Source: Candidatus Zipacnadia bacterium (GTDB taxonomy: Bacteria > Armatimonadota > Zipacnadia > Zipacnadales > UBA5352). From it: 56,994 bases of DNA. This document shows positions 9,301 through 18,146 of this stretch, piece by piece (the first letter of the stretch is position 1; each line of letters starts with the position of its first letter). The stretch covers positions 1 to 56,994 of the forward strand of contig JALGVA010000010.1 of assembly GCA_029820295.1 (NCBI GenBank). The letters are read 5' to 3'. The position numbers and the translations under genes were made by a program. The notes under the pieces were generated by a model. The model was not told the DNA's origin, made no database searches, and saw only the letters and a list, made by a program, of their open reading frames with translations.

Positions 9301-11332
9301 GCAGGCGGGCGGCGTTGAGGGCTACGAGCGCGGCCTGCTCTACGGCTGCACCACGACCGCGGCGGATGGCAGCTACATCATCGGCGACGTGCCGGTGGGT
9401 GAGGTCATAGTCGTGGCCGACGGGACCGCGCTGGGCTACGGCACGGCGGAGGAGCTGGCGACCGTCACCAGCGGGAACACGGTTACGATCGATCTGGTGC
9501 TGGATGCCGCGCCGGGGACCATTGCGGCGCTGGTGACCGACATCAACGACGCACCCATCGAGAACGCGACGGTGGAGGTGCTGCAGGACGGGGCGGTGGT
9601 CGCGGAGGGCACGACCGACGCCAACGGCGAGGTGGAGATCTCGGTGCCGCCGGGCGACTACTCGGTCGAGGCGACCGCGCCGGGCTACGAGCGCTCGGAC
9701 CCCGAGCCGGTCAGCCTGATGGCGGGCGAGACGCAGGACGTGGTGCTGGTGCTCCAGGGCGAGCCGCCGGGGAGCATCTCCGGGCTGGTCGCGCGCGCGC
9801 TCAGCGGGGAGGCGGTGGGCGGCGTCACGGTGGAGCTGGTGGTGAACCAGACGGTCATCGCCTCGACGACCACCAGCGACACGCCGACGACGCCCAATAA
9901 CGGCACGGCCTACAACTACCGCTTCGACAACGTGCCGACGGGCCAGATCACGGTGCGGCCCGACCCGGTCGGCTTCACGGTGTCGCCGACGCAACGCATC
10001 GTGACGGTGGCGTCAGGCCAGGAGACGACTGGGGTCAACTTCGGGGTGAGCGCGATCCGGACGTTCCCGGCGGGACTGCAGCTCATCTCGCTGCCCTACG
10101 ACTATCCCAACACCGATCCGGCGGCGCTGCTGGGGGCGGACGCAGGCAGCTTCAAGATGGCCGCGTGGGAGCCCAATGACAACCGTTACCATCTGTATCC
10201 GGCGACGCCTGCGGACCGCTTCCGGCTCGGGACCGGCTACTGGCTGAAGCTCGAGCAGATCCGTGAGCTGTCGGCCGAGGGCATCGAGGCGGACGATACG
10301 CACGCGGTGGCGCTGCAGGCCGGGACGAGCGGGTGGAACATCATCGGCGACTTCTTCCTGGAGCCGCTGGACTTCTTCTCGCTGTCGGTGCGCGACCGCA
10401 ACGGCGTGGTGCGCAGCATGCAGCAGGCGATGGCGGCGGGGCTGGTGCGCAGCCCGCTGTTCGCCTACGTGCTGGGATCGTACACCACGTCGGCGGTTGC
10501 CGAGCCCTATGTGGGCTACTGGCTGAACATCGGCGATGACGTGACGCTCATCGGTGAGCGCGCGACCGACACGCTGGCGGTCGGCGATGGTGGGTCGCGG
10601 CCGGCGGTGACGGCGCCCGAGGGTGGCTGGCTGCTGCCGTTGACGGTAAGCAGCGGCGGGGCGTCGGACGCCGCGACATGGATCGGCTGTGCGCCCGCGG
10701 CCACGGACGGCTTCGATGCGGGCATGGACTTGCTCAAGCCGCCGCCGCCGGGGATGGACACGTGCGTGTATGCCGCGGCGGGCGAGGATGAGGCGTTCGC
10801 GGTCGATGTGCGCGCGCAGGCGGCCGGGACGACGTGGACGATCAGTGTGCTGGGGCCGGCCGGCGAGACGGTGCGCGTGGCGTGGCCGGACATGTCGGCG
10901 CTGCCGACGGACACCAGGCCGGTGCTGATTGACGCCGCGACGGGCGCCGAGGTCTACATGCGCACGGCGCAGAGCTACGAGTTCACCGCGCGCGAGGGGG
11001 CGCGGGAGCTGCAGGTGCGGCTGCTGGAGGGAGAGGCGGGGCTGGCGGTGTCGGCTCCGGCGGCGGTGGCGGCCGGCGGCGGTGCGGAGATCAGCTACAC
11101 GCTGTCGGCGGACGCGCAGGTGGAGGTCGCCGTGCTCAACATCGCGGGGCGGCTGGTGGACACGGTGGTGAGCGATGCGATGCAGTCGGCCGGGGCGCAG
11201 CGCGTGGTGTGGGACGGGATGACCGCGCGCGGGACGCGGGCGCCGTCGGGCACCTATCTGGTGGTCGTGACGGCGCGGGCCGACAACGGCCTGCAGACGC
11301 AGGCCGTGGGGACACTGAGGCTGGGCCGATAG
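6329..11332 (+). CDS. Giant secreted beta-propeller / carboxypeptidase-regulatory repeat protein with FlgD-like C-terminus
   Basis: An exported protein of about 1667 aa with an N-terminal signal peptide (QKGRILLTLVVTLCAA). Domains in order: a TolB/PD40-type beta-propeller (about 130-400) with repeats such as LTDMAGDELYPAYDPGG; an Ig-like and alpha/beta stretch (about 400-860) with DRGGRLMISGQNIGF; four carboxypeptidase-regulatory-like beta-sandwich repeats (about 865-1245), one with a Glu run inserted; and a 420-residue C-terminal module shared with two neighbours, ending in a FlgD-type Ig domain (VAVLNIAGRLVDTV...PSGTYLVVVTA). No catalytic motif was recognised. It is probably a cell-surface adhesion, scaffold or binding protein. 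The start is GTG 6329 or TTG 6332, behind GGGGGAG at 6316-6322; the frame is open to 6296. It is the first gene of the surface locus. Confidence 0.82.
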   Translation: MLQKGRILLTLVVTLCAAIIVSDCVISLGAPVRPAGTAADLTAAGYSSSGRPLPCGRRYIGMARPDWLFEEMAMRAQQGSGPIPDINLTPTATDSEELYANSAPYGELNRIIISSNGVDDDGDGQFDSGATADDYNLWMLRVDGSFAMQLTDMAGDELYPAYDPGGRLVAFSSNASGVWQIYTVEVLTGTVRQITFSPGNKYEPTWSPDAAQIVFSGDANGNRDLFIIPSDGSGLPQAITTNPADETQPVWSPTAAGGASPILFTRSGAGGSRIFRIGPDGSNEQQVTTGGGDPAANDTDPAWRHNGQLIAFASDRLTEAADVNRDYNIWTVSPAGEDSFDATLRSNLDVADDADDRYPAFNPGLNPRQPVRIFFTSERSGSPDIWRLEAGDPVPPELVDLPTVDAPRRWVAPGTDATFHVEVFDRDSGVDRVVMEFKDPDSAEDDSQGRDHKLFVQGVVNLQSGLNDAMVYREVDCETVGQTELFDDGDPAHGDAVADDGVFSGVWSTPASPSDFIIDVHVQDVAGNSFEYDDVFGFTTLAFEPKTNVLFVDDYCEGQGFIFSASGANNDFPTMFPVESYYTTNPGAGGARNTIRNAPRGTGEPYDVWRIICRGPITITDLIYYLPTREVQLTVPDLTGTREVLVADRAVIWAAPHCGDTWVAEGSLVSATTQATLSTFLDRGGRLMISGQNIGFALTLDGTSPNSFYTNYLHAAYVSDDNNGGTGGAVTDDFINGTDGDPVVAHPFGFWPPKDEEVPDDDCAIGWWVTNNVMYAQDCAHYTVWPDVIEAVGGAVVTHTYDNGNTAGVRFEMPGGGYRVAYYAWGFEQTHKVWGGSPVHCLNYRAKFMHNTLCWLRTGGFQGRVLSISDGNQPINDPTPIVRVFRGGTMVAAVECEEDGRYVMGGLPPGVYSMSAYRPGFEIDHSEAMATHGGLNYPVVDFAITRAEPGAIRGRVISAATGEGIAAAEVCAYEAVPIVDEEEEEEGAAPAQAGGVEGYERGLLYGCTTTAADGSYIIGDVPVGEVIVVADGTALGYGTAEELATVTSGNTVTIDLVLDAAPGTIAALVTDINDAPIENATVEVLQDGAVVAEGTTDANGEVEISVPPGDYSVEATAPGYERSDPEPVSLMAGETQDVVLVLQGEPPGSISGLVARALSGEAVGGVTVELVVNQTVIASTTTSDTPTTPNNGTAYNYRFDNVPTGQITVRPDPVGFTVSPTQRIVTVASGQETTGVNFGVSAIRTFPAGLQLISLPYDYPNTDPAALLGADAGSFKMAAWEPNDNRYHLYPATPADRFRLGTGYWLKLEQIRELSAEGIEADDTHAVALQAGTSGWNIIGDFFLEPLDFFSLSVRDRNGVVRSMQQAMAAGLVRSPLFAYVLGSYTTSAVAEPYVGYWLNIGDDVTLIGERATDTLAVGDGGSRPAVTAPEGGWLLPLTVSSGGASDAATWIGCAPAATDGFDAGMDLLKPPPPGMDTCVYAAAGEDEAFAVDVRAQAAGTTWTISVLGPAGETVRVAWPDMSALPTDTRPVLIDAATGAEVYMRTAQSYEFTAREGARELQVRLLEGEAGLAVSAPAAVAAGGGAEISYTLSADAQVEVAVLNIAGRLVDTVVSDAMQSAGAQRVVWDGMTARGTRAPSGTYLVVVTARADNGLQTQAVGTLRLGR

Positions 11333-11447
11333 GCAACTGCCCGCCGCCGCAACGCGGTGGGGGGTGCACAGAAGCAGGACGGGCTAGCGTGCGCAATACC
11401 GGGCGCATGGTTGTGCGCAGCCGCGTGCCGGGAGGAGCAACGGGATA

Positions 11448-13373
11448 ATGCATCGGCTACACGAGGGACGGATCTGGAAATTCGTAGCACTCTTCGTCGC
11501 CGCAACCATGGTCGTACCGTACGCTGTGGTCAGCTTCCCGGCGGTCGCGGAGGCGCAGGCGCAGCCTGTGGTGGAGAGCGCCTCAGTGATCGTGCTGCCG
11601 ATCCTCGACCTCGACGCCGCCACCGATTCGGTCATCAGTGAGAAGATGACCGATGCGCTGGCCCTGTCGCTGGAGGACTCGCGGGAGTTCATCGTGAGTT
11701 CCAAGCGTGACCTCGAGCGCGAGCTGGCGGCGCTGGAGCTGGAGCCGCCGCTGTCGGTGGTGGAGCAACTGCGTCTGGCCGAGCGCCTGCAGGTTGACAA
11801 GGTCGCCAGCGGCCAGATCATGTCGCTGGAGGTCAACGAGAGCAACGGGCAGGTGACGATCACCCTGTCGGTGGCGCTGCTGGACGTGGCGACCGGGGAG
11901 TACCTCAACGGCACGGTGACCACGGCGGTCACGAAGCCGATCCCTGGCTGGGGGGGCGAGGAGACGCAGGTGATCAACAGCGCCGTCCGGGAAGTCGCGC
12001 ACGATGCGGTGGAGAACCTGCTGATCAACCGCATCCCCGAGGGGTTCATCACGTCGGTGAACACCCTCGGCGTGGCGACGGTGAACCTGGGGCAGGATGA
12101 CCGGCTGCAGAGCGGCATGGAGATGGTGCTGTTCCGGCCGGTATGGCAGCGCGACCTGCGCGAGCTGATCATGGTGAAGGTGGGGCGCTACTCGGTGGCC
12201 GATGTGAGCGCGCGCAGCGCGGAGTTGACACCGCTGGGTGAGGGTCGCGCGCGGGTAGGCGACCGGGCCTACAAGCTCTACAGTGGTCCGGAGCGCGTGC
12301 GGGTGCAGCAGCGGGCGCGCAACAACCAGAAGACGCTGACGACGGTGATGGCGCTGGGGCTGCTGCTCGGGGTGGTCGCCGTGGCGTCCGGCCCCTCGAC
12401 CACGGACGGCCCGGTGGGGGTGAACTCGCACCTGTTCCAGCAGGCGCCCGGTGACGAGGCAGTGATCCGGGTGAATGTGCCGGCACGGAACATCCCGCTG
12501 CGCGACCAGATATTCGCGTGGCTGTTCTTCCGCAGCGATGGTCAGCAGAACTTCAGCCTGCTGGCGGACAAGCTGGTGGGGATCGTGCGCGAGGCGAGGC
12601 TGCCCAATGGCGTGTGGGACGACAATGCCGCCTTCGCGGGCCCGTTTGAGGACGACTTCGACTTCACCTACATCACGCCGGAGGGTGATGAAGAGGACGG
12701 CAACGTGGACTACCTGTTCTATCACTGGCAGTTGCAGCCCGGTCACACCTACTACCACCGGGTGCAGCGGGTGATCGAGCCGCCGACACGCGCGGGCAGC
12801 GGCTCGCCGATCACGACCACGGGCATGCGGGCCCAGCAGATCACCATCGAGCCGCAGGTGCTGACGGTCGATCCCGAGGATGCCCTGAGCGACGGCAGCA
12901 CGCCGACGGCGGGTGTGACCTACTTCACGCCGCCGGTGCTGCAGGCGCCCGAAGACGGGGCGAGCAACCAGTCCACCAGCCAGATTACCTTCACGTGGAA
13001 CTCGACGGTGGGCGCGAACGAGTACATCCTGCAGGTGTTCCCGGAGGACGACCCGGACGGACGCCGCAACCCTGACTTCCAGGTGCAGATGCGCCAGGAC
13101 ACCACGGGCGTGATGTTCCAGACGATCAACCAGAGCTTCCTGCCCAGCAGCCGCTTCTACTGGCGGGTGGGAGCGCGGCGGTCGGGCGAGGCGCAGCCTG
13201 AGAACGGACGCCTGGGCCAGACCGGCTGGCTGTTCAGCGAGATCCGGACCTTCACGACGGCGGCGGCGCCGCCCCCTCCGCCGGGGACGTCGGCGGCGGG
13301 CTTCCGGTCGGGTCCGGACGGGCTCTATACCGCGACATTCGGCACTCCGCGCTACGGCCGACCGGGCCGGTAG
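11448..13373 (+). CDS. Exported FlgT/CsgG-like protein with membrane helix and fibronectin III domain
   Basis: 641 aa with a signal peptide (about 1-38, ending AEAQA). Residues 42-185 have the CsgG/TolB-N-like fold signature (VIVLPILDLD, then KVASGQIMSLEV and VALLDVATGEY). Residues 195-275 look like the C-terminal SH3-like domain of FlgT. A hydrophobic helix follows (about 295-318, TLTTVMALGLLLGVVAVASG), then an Asp-rich region and an FN3-like domain (about 495-605). The C-terminus is proline- and glycine-rich. The likely place is the periplasm or outer membrane. The gene at 21102-22172 has the same order of parts, so the two form a paralogous pair bracketing the locus. The function is unknown; assembly or anchoring of surface structures is an inference. 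Confidence 0.75.
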   Translation: MHRLHEGRIWKFVALFVAATMVVPYAVVSFPAVAEAQAQPVVESASVIVLPILDLDAATDSVISEKMTDALALSLEDSREFIVSSKRDLERELAALELEPPLSVVEQLRLAERLQVDKVASGQIMSLEVNESNGQVTITLSVALLDVATGEYLNGTVTTAVTKPIPGWGGEETQVINSAVREVAHDAVENLLINRIPEGFITSVNTLGVATVNLGQDDRLQSGMEMVLFRPVWQRDLRELIMVKVGRYSVADVSARSAELTPLGEGRARVGDRAYKLYSGPERVRVQQRARNNQKTLTTVMALGLLLGVVAVASGPSTTDGPVGVNSHLFQQAPGDEAVIRVNVPARNIPLRDQIFAWLFFRSDGQQNFSLLADKLVGIVREARLPNGVWDDNAAFAGPFEDDFDFTYITPEGDEEDGNVDYLFYHWQLQPGHTYYHRVQRVIEPPTRAGSGSPITTTGMRAQQITIEPQVLTVDPEDALSDGSTPTAGVTYFTPPVLQAPEDGASNQSTSQITFTWNSTVGANEYILQVFPEDDPDGRRNPDFQVQMRQDTTGVMFQTINQSFLPSSRFYWRVGARRSGEAQPENGRLGQTGWLFSEIRTFTTAAAPPPPPGTSAAGFRSGPDGLYTATFGTPRYGRPGR

Positions 13374-13428
13374 CGCGGGTGGGCGCGACGGCAGCACTGC
13401 ACGCTGACAATCCGGGGGCCGGAGGGGC

Positions 13429-14646
13429 ATGATCCGCACGCCTGGGATGGTCGTGATGTTGACGGGCATCCTGAGCTGGTGCCCGACAGGTGCGGCGCCG
13501 GAGGGCGGCGGCGGGTGGACGCTGGCCGCCTATGTGTGCGCGGATGGGGATCTGAGCGCGCTCGGGCGGAGGTACGCCGCCGAGCTTGTGGCGGGGGCGC
13601 GAGCCGGCGGGTGGACGCTGGCGGGACAGATCGACGAGGGCGTCAGGGGCCGCTCGCGGGTCGCTAGCCACCGGTTCGTCGTGGGGGGCGCGGGGGAAGG
13701 CAGGGCGCCGGTCAGGGGGGACGAGCCGGTCAACGTGGGCACTGCTGAGAGCCTGGCGGACTTCCTGAGGTGGGTGGGCGAACGGGCTCCGGGAACGCGG
13801 CTCGGCCTGATCGTGTTCGGCCATGGCGCGAGCCCCGCGGGGCTGACGGCGGACGGGACGTTGCTGTCGGCCGAGGCCGCGGTAGCGCTCGATGCGGAGC
13901 GGGGGGATGCGCTGACCGCGCGCGAGGTCGCTGAGGCGCTGGACGCGGTTGACAGGACGGTTGACCTGCTGGTGCTGGACAGTTGCTTCAGCGGCAGCAT
14001 GGACGCGGCCTGGGAGCTGCGGGAGCGGGTGGACGTGCTGGTGGTGTCGCGCGGGCGCGTGCCGGGGTCGGGGCTGCCGTGGCGAGCAGTGCTGAGCGGC
14101 GCCGGGCCGGAGGGGGCCACGCCCGAGGCGCTGGCGCAGCGGTGCCTTGACGAGGCGGCGGGGTCGCGCGCGCGGGCGGAGGGCCTGACTGCGGTGCGCT
14201 GCGCGGGGCTGGTGAATGTGGTGGCGGCGGTGCGAGGGCTGGCGGAGGCGATCGCCGGCGAGCCTGATGCGGGGATGCTCGCGCTGGCGATGGCGCGACG
14301 GACGTGTCGCGATCTGGGCGTGGACCGTGAGTTGTGTGACCTGCGCGAGCTGTGCGCGGGTCTGCAGGAGAGTGACAGCGCGGCGGTGAGCGAGGCCGCG
14401 ATTGATGTGTGCGACGCGATCGATGGCAGCGTGGTGGGAGGGGTCGGTGGCGGGGCGGCGCGCGGGGGGCTGACGGTGCTGATGCCCGGGGGCCTGATGG
14501 GAGTCCCCGACGGGTACGGCGCGCGGGCGGATAGCTTCGGCGGGTCGAGCGGCTGGGGGGAGACGATCCGTGCGTACCGCCGAGGCCTGCAGGACCTGAT
14601 GCAGCGGACGACGGACAACTCGCGGCGGGGAGGGGACGCAGCGTGA
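13429..14646 (+). CDS. Clostripain-type (C11, clan CD) cysteine peptidase, secreted
   Basis: 405 aa with a hydrophobic N-terminal signal (MVVMLTGILSWCPTGAAP). The C11 catalytic pair is visible: H132 in GLIVFGHGAS and C186 in LLVLDSCFSGSMDAAWEL. Clan CD also contains gingipain, PorU, legumain and caspases, and cleaves after Arg/Lys or Asp/Asn depending on the family. ATG 13429 has GGAGGGG just upstream. The gene lies 55 bp after the FlgT-like gene and 94 bp before the subtilase. That position invites the idea that it processes the neighbouring surface proteins. No C-terminal FlgD module is present on this protein, so it is probably free in the periplasm or membrane-tethered. The enzyme class is fairly sure; the substrate is unknown. 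Confidence 0.82.
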   Translation: MIRTPGMVVMLTGILSWCPTGAAPEGGGGWTLAAYVCADGDLSALGRRYAAELVAGARAGGWTLAGQIDEGVRGRSRVASHRFVVGGAGEGRAPVRGDEPVNVGTAESLADFLRWVGERAPGTRLGLIVFGHGASPAGLTADGTLLSAEAAVALDAERGDALTAREVAEALDAVDRTVDLLVLDSCFSGSMDAAWELRERVDVLVVSRGRVPGSGLPWRAVLSGAGPEGATPEALAQRCLDEAAGSRARAEGLTAVRCAGLVNVVAAVRGLAEAIAGEPDAGMLALAMARRTCRDLGVDRELCDLRELCAGLQESDSAAVSEAAIDVCDAIDGSVVGGVGGGAARGGLTVLMPGGLMGVPDGYGARADSFGGSSGWGETIRAYRRGLQDLMQRTTDNSRRGGDAA

Positions 14647-14740
14647 GGGGTCCCGTGTCAGTCGGGGAACCGCAGACACAGACGCAGCAAGCGCTCCAGA
14701 GCTGGCCTGCACGCGAGTGCGGTCAGGAGGAGGAGTCAAA

Positions 14741-17700
14741 GTGAGTCGGCTTCGCAATCGAGAGATCCCCGCGTGCGGTGCCATTACCGCGCTGCTTGCG
14801 CTCTCCCTGATGCTCACCACTCCATGCTGGAGCGCCGAGGGGCTGGCGGACCTTGCCGGCCCGTTGCGCGCGCTGGCCATGCAGGCCGGGGGAGCGGGGG
14901 CCGCGCGGCAGTTGGGCCCGCTGGCGGCGCCGGGTGCGGGCGGGGACGTGCACGTGGTCGTGCAGTTCCGCAGCGAGATGGCCGCGGCGGCGCAGTCGCT
15001 GGCGGCCTTCGGCGCGCGCGTGCGGTTCCGGCGCGGCGACCGGGTCGAGGCGTTCGTGCCCGCGGACCAGCTGCTGGCCATCGCGAGTCTGCCGGACGTA
15101 GCGCAGGTGCGGCCGCCCAACTACGCCATCCCCATGCAGGGCTTCGGCGCCACCAGCAGCGAGGGAGTGCAGCTCGTCGGGGCGGTGCCGTTCCACGCAG
15201 CGGGGATCATGGGGGAGAACGTGACGGTTGCGATCATTGATGTGGGCTTCAACGACATTGACAACGCCGAGGTGACGATCGCCGCCAACGCGCAGGTGAG
15301 TTTCCGCGCGGACGGCACGATGGGCACCGACTACCACGGGACGGCGGTCGCGGAGATCGTCGCGGATATGGCGCCACTGGCGACGATCATCGCCATCGCG
15401 GTGGACACCGAGATGTCGGTCGAGAGCGCGATCGACTTCGTGATCAACCGCGGCTTCGATGTGTGCTGCATGTCGATGGGTCTGCTGGGGGGGCCCTACG
15501 ACGGCACGCACGGGGTGTCGCAGGCAGTCAACCGGGCGCGCAGTCGGGGCGTGTTCTGGGTGAACGCGGCGGGCAACGCGGCCCAGCAGCACTGGATGGG
15601 GGCGTGGAGCGACCGCGATCACGATGGCCTCGGGGAGTTCGGGGCGGGGGATGAGGACCTGGACCTGATGCTGCCCGCGGGGCAGTACATGGCCTACCTG
15701 AGCTGGTACGAGACCGCGGGCAGCCGGACAAACCGCGACTTCGACCTGGTGCTGTATGACGCGGCGGACAACGAGGTGGCGCGGTCGGGGTTCAGCCAGA
15801 ACGGCGACGACCCGCCCGCGGACACTCTGATCGCGTACATCGACACGGCCGGGCAGTACACGCTGCGCATCGAGTACGTGGCGGGGCCGGCAGACCCGAC
15901 CGACAACTTCCAGCTGTTCTCGGTGGACGTGGACCTGGAGTCCTCCGCGCAGGTGCCGGCATCGAGCATGCCGATCCCGGCGGAGGCGTCGGGGGCGTTC
16001 ACGGTCGGTGCGGTGCGCGGGGCGCTGATTACCGATCCGGCGGTGCCCATGGTACCGGTTGACGGCCTGGAGCCGTTCAGCTCGCGGGGGCCGGTCGTGG
16101 GGCACCCGACGCAGATCAAGCCGGACCTGGTGGCTCCCGATGGGGTGGCGACGAGCTACGCGGCCGAGGGCTTCTCGCCGTTCCTGGGGACTTCGGCGTC
16201 GGCGCCGCATGTCGCGGGGGCGGCGGCGCTGCTGTTGGACGAGGACAGCAATCGCACGGCGGACGAGGTGGGGGCGATTCTGCGCACGCAGGCACTGCGG
16301 CTGGGTGACCCGGTGCCGAACAACGAGTTCGGCTGGGGCCGGCTGCGCATGCGCGTGGGGGCGGACAGCCGCCCGCCGAGCATCACCATCTCCTATCCGC
16401 AGAACGGCACGACCATTACCACGCGGACGCCGACTCTCATCGCCTTCATCCAGGACGATGGCAGCGGCGTGGATCCGAGCACGATCACGGTGGAGTTCAA
16501 CGGCGTGATCATGTTCGATGGCTCGACGGTCGCGGACATCACCGAGTATTACGACGAGCGCACGGGGCAGTTCACGTGGAACGTGGGCGAGACGCTGGCA
16601 CGCACCAACCACACGGCGATCATCAACGTGTCGGACAACGTGGGGAACGCAGCGACGCCAGCGGTGACGAACTTCCGCGTGGCGGCGCCGACGATTCCGG
16701 GCGGCGTGTCGATCGTGTCCTTCCCGTACACGGACCTGCAGGTCACCGATCCGAGCGTGATTCTGGGGACGCCGCTGGCGGATCTGGCGCTGGTGCGCTG
16801 GTGGCCGCTGGACGAAGCCTTCGACAAGTACCACTTCTATCCGGACGCGCGCGCCAGCCTGGTGCCCCCGGATTGCCAGCAGGCCGACCCGAACGACCGC
16901 ACGGTGCCGTTCCCGCCGGCCGGGCTGGCCTACTTCCTGAGCATCCCGCGCGACGCGGTGCTGGACATCCAGGGGCAGCCGCTGCGCGATGTCGCCAGCA
17001 CGCACATCCGGCTGTTCCGCGGGCAGCAGCCGCCGCGGGGCTGGAATCTGGTGGGCAACCCGTTTGACGAGGCGGTGAGCTGGGGCAGCGTGCAGTTCGT
17101 CACCGACGGCGTGCGCCAGGACCTGCGCGAGGCGATCGCGTCGGGGGTGACGGAGGGCGTGTTGTTCGAGTTCGTCCAGGGTGTGGGCGGGCAGGCGGGC
17201 TTCTACGACTTCAACCCGGACCCGAACGCGGCGATTCTGCAGCCGCGCAAGGGCTACTGGTTGCATGTGAATGAGGACACACGCGTCGTGGTCTACAGCT
17301 CGAACATCGGCACGATGGCGGCGTCAGACCGGGCCGAAGAGGTGACGGCGGATGAGGGCTGGACGGTGACGCTGTCGGCGCGGGCGGGCATCTGCCAGGA
17401 CCCGCGTAACATTCTGGGCGTGAAGCCGGCGGCGAGCGCGGGCTACGATCCGGGCTGGGATGTGCCGGAGCCGCCGGCGATCGTGGAGGGCCTGCAGATG
17501 TCGATGCCGCGGCCCGGCTGGGGCGAGAACGCGGGCGCGTATGCGCGCGACATTCGCGGGCCTGCGGACGCGCAGGTGTGGGACATCGAGGTGTCCTGTG
17601 CGCTGCCGGACACCGATGTCGAGGTGAGCTGGCCCGACCTGAACGCCGAGGTGCCCGGCGATGTGCGCCTGGTGCTGGAGGATCTGGACAGCGGGGCGAC

Positions 17701-18088
17701 GGTCTACATGCGCACGAGCGCGGCGTATCGCTTCCGCACCGGCGCCGACGGCGGGACGCGGCACCTGCGGGTCTCGACGGTGGGCGGCGGTGAGGCGCTG
17801 GCGCTGCGCAGCATGGCGGCCGAGCCCGCGGGCCAGGGCGCGATGATTACGTACGCGGTGAGCATGCCCGCGGACGTGACGGTGGATATCATGAACATCG
17901 CGGGGCGGCTGATCCGCAGCTACCCCGCACGGTCGGTGGCGGGGGACGCGCAGCAGACGCTGACCTGGAACGGGATGAGCGATCGGGGCAGCGCGGTGCC
18001 GTCGGGCCGCTACTTGGTGCGCCTGACGGCGCTGGCGGCGGACGGGCAGACGGTGCAGGCGATCCGACCACTCAGCATCGCGCGCTGA
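14741..18088 (+). CDS. Subtilisin-like (S8) serine protease with shared C-terminal surface module
   Basis: 1115 aa, secreted (signal peptide through about residue 33). A short inhibitor-like propeptide (about 70-135) precedes the S8 domain. The catalytic triad is D167 in VAIIDVGF, H199 in DYHGTAVAEI and S485 in GTSASAPHVAGAAALL. An unusually large insertion (about 290-420), resembling a pre-peptidase C-terminal beta domain (DFDLVLYDAADNEVARSG), sits between His and Ser. An Ig-like domain follows. The last 460 residues (from about 653) are the module shared with the proteins at 6329 and 18147, ending in a FlgD-like Ig domain. GTG 14741 follows AGGAGGAGG at 14725-14735. It is probably an extracellular scavenging or maturation protease displayed on the cell surface. 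Confidence 0.92.
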   Translation: MSRLRNREIPACGAITALLALSLMLTTPCWSAEGLADLAGPLRALAMQAGGAGAARQLGPLAAPGAGGDVHVVVQFRSEMAAAAQSLAAFGARVRFRRGDRVEAFVPADQLLAIASLPDVAQVRPPNYAIPMQGFGATSSEGVQLVGAVPFHAAGIMGENVTVAIIDVGFNDIDNAEVTIAANAQVSFRADGTMGTDYHGTAVAEIVADMAPLATIIAIAVDTEMSVESAIDFVINRGFDVCCMSMGLLGGPYDGTHGVSQAVNRARSRGVFWVNAAGNAAQQHWMGAWSDRDHDGLGEFGAGDEDLDLMLPAGQYMAYLSWYETAGSRTNRDFDLVLYDAADNEVARSGFSQNGDDPPADTLIAYIDTAGQYTLRIEYVAGPADPTDNFQLFSVDVDLESSAQVPASSMPIPAEASGAFTVGAVRGALITDPAVPMVPVDGLEPFSSRGPVVGHPTQIKPDLVAPDGVATSYAAEGFSPFLGTSASAPHVAGAAALLLDEDSNRTADEVGAILRTQALRLGDPVPNNEFGWGRLRMRVGADSRPPSITISYPQNGTTITTRTPTLIAFIQDDGSGVDPSTITVEFNGVIMFDGSTVADITEYYDERTGQFTWNVGETLARTNHTAIINVSDNVGNAATPAVTNFRVAAPTIPGGVSIVSFPYTDLQVTDPSVILGTPLADLALVRWWPLDEAFDKYHFYPDARASLVPPDCQQADPNDRTVPFPPAGLAYFLSIPRDAVLDIQGQPLRDVASTHIRLFRGQQPPRGWNLVGNPFDEAVSWGSVQFVTDGVRQDLREAIASGVTEGVLFEFVQGVGGQAGFYDFNPDPNAAILQPRKGYWLHVNEDTRVVVYSSNIGTMAASDRAEEVTADEGWTVTLSARAGICQDPRNILGVKPAASAGYDPGWDVPEPPAIVEGLQMSMPRPGWGENAGAYARDIRGPADAQVWDIEVSCALPDTDVEVSWPDLNAEVPGDVRLVLEDLDSGATVYMRTSAAYRFRTGADGGTRHLRVSTVGGGEALALRSMAAEPAGQGAMITYAVSMPADVTVDIMNIAGRLIRSYPARSVAGDAQQTLTWNGMSDRGSAVPSGRYLVRLTALAADGQTVQAIRPLSIAR

Positions 18089-18146
18089 CGTGCTCAATGT
18101 GAGAGGAGCTGACCCTCTGGTGGAGCGGCAACGCAAGAGGCAGACA